41,989 nucleotides of DNA from an uncultured Albidovulum sp. (GTDB lineage Bacteria > Pseudomonadota > Alphaproteobacteria > Rhodobacterales > Rhodobacteraceae): the NCBI GenBank assembly GCA_913064775.1, contig CAJYAD010000033.1:1-41989 (forward strand), in the 5' to 3' direction. Below, piece by piece: positions 41,579-41,989 of this stretch. The number at the start of each line of letters is the position of its first letter. Position 1 is the stretch's first letter. Made by a program: the position numbers and the translations under genes. The notes below the pieces were generated by a model. That model saw nothing but the letters and a program-made list of their open reading frames with translations, ran no database searches and had not been told where the DNA came from.

Positions 41579-41989
41579 TTGGGTCTCCTCCTCTGGCGGA
41601 CAGTTGTATCCGGCATCACAACGATTGCTGCTCGTTGACGTGTTTTTCAAAACGCTAGCACGCAAGGGCCCATCGTCTTGATCAATTTTCCTTAATTGCC
41701 GATTATCACGTGAATTTGAATTGGCGCGAAAATTGGTGATGTCTTATTGGAACGCCAATTCTTCTGCCGATAATTAAGCAATTGCAATAGGATGGAATAG
41801 ATGCCGCAATGCAGAAATTCCGCGCGCCAAATGCGGCAATTGGATCAAAGCTGCGCCGGGGGGAGCAGGGGAATCGCATTTGGAGCTGAGAGCATGAGGG
41901 GCGCCCCTTGCGGCTGCCGGCGAGATGGATTCTGGATGGAGGATTCATCTCTGGGAGCCCTTCGCCGCCATGCATATCTTCCTGTCCGC
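41579..41989. other. AT-rich gene-free region upstream of livK with nested inverted repeats
   Basis: 411 bases with no supported gene and clearly lower G+C between about 41680 and 41850. Inverted repeats: CTTAATT (41691-41697) with AATTAAG (41772-41778), and inside it AATTGGCG (41719-41726) with CGCCAATT (41753-41760). Further right are ATGCCGCAAT and ATGCGGCAAT. This is the likely livK control region. A 32-codon frame from 41894 (+), with GGAG upstream, stays open to the window edge but has no recognisable product. Confidence 0.55.

Noticed and set aside
41706-41975. 89-codon minus-strand frame upstream of livK
   Set aside because: Lies across the AT-rich inverted-repeat region, with no family resemblance.
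41894-41989. Plus-strand frame running off the right edge, with GGAG upstream
   Set aside because: Only 32 codons visible (starting MRGAPCGCRRDGFW) with no recognisable motif, so not listed as a gene.
1-41989. tRNA, rRNA, CRISPR arrays, riboswitches, or a replication origin
   Set aside because: No tRNA-like or rRNA sequence, spaced repeat array or recognisable riboswitch was seen. The mutM/hydratase neighbourhood is often near oriC, but no dnaA or DnaA-box cluster is visible.

Overview
The window is high-G+C DNA from an alphaproteobacterium. Gene content and order point to Rhodobacterales (Rhodobacter/Paracoccaceae type): a CtrA-style native flagellar cluster with motA, a MotE-like gene and a DUF gene linked to fliL, the ubiB-ubiE/mutM/enoyl-CoA hydratase neighbourhood, and a dispersed intergenic repeat ending in a GAGTATTTTCGCCAAG-like sequence. 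The genus cannot be fixed from the sequence alone.

Bases 1-23729 are almost entirely flagellar. The left edge holds the last 127 bases of an IS481-type insertion sequence, abutting the 3' end of flgG. Then come flgA, flgH and a FliL-family gene (+). A minus-strand block reads fliL > DUF gene > motE-like > motA > large exported protein > lytic transglycosylase > flhA > fliR > flhB > small helical (FliJ-like?) gene. From the divergent fliL/fliF region, fliF-fliH-fliN-fliP run on +. A second minus-strand block carries flgE-flgK-flgL-flgI, with motB and a response-regulator/PP2C phosphatase upstream. A divergent Hpt gene closes the region. Near-consensus CtrA boxes (TTAA-N7-TTAA type) lie about 45-75 bases upstream of fliF/fliL, flgE, motB and hpt, suggesting one CtrA regulon that includes the phosphatase/Hpt pair. 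fliG, fliI, fliM, fliQ and the rod genes are not here.

Bases 23779-32691 are metabolic and repair genes. They are ilvA (-), a small exported protein and argG (+), and a lower-G+C NTF2-like gene (-). A tightly overlapping minus-strand trio follows: a ribokinase-family kinase, a class IV aminotransferase and a sulfotransferase-like protein. mutS (+) is divergent from the kinase. The trio looks like an uncharacterised small-molecule pathway, and its aminotransferase has lost the usual PLP-contacting Glu.

Bases 32754-36859 hold ubiE-ubiB (-), mutM and an enoyl-CoA hydratase (+). Bases 36896-41578 are a branched-chain/amide amino-acid ABC transporter operon read on the minus strand: livK-like binding protein, livH, livM, and a single gene fusing the two ATPases (LivG-LivF), whose first domain has a degenerate ABC signature. 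The last 411 bases are gene-free, unusually AT-rich and full of inverted repeats, and probably hold the livK promoter.
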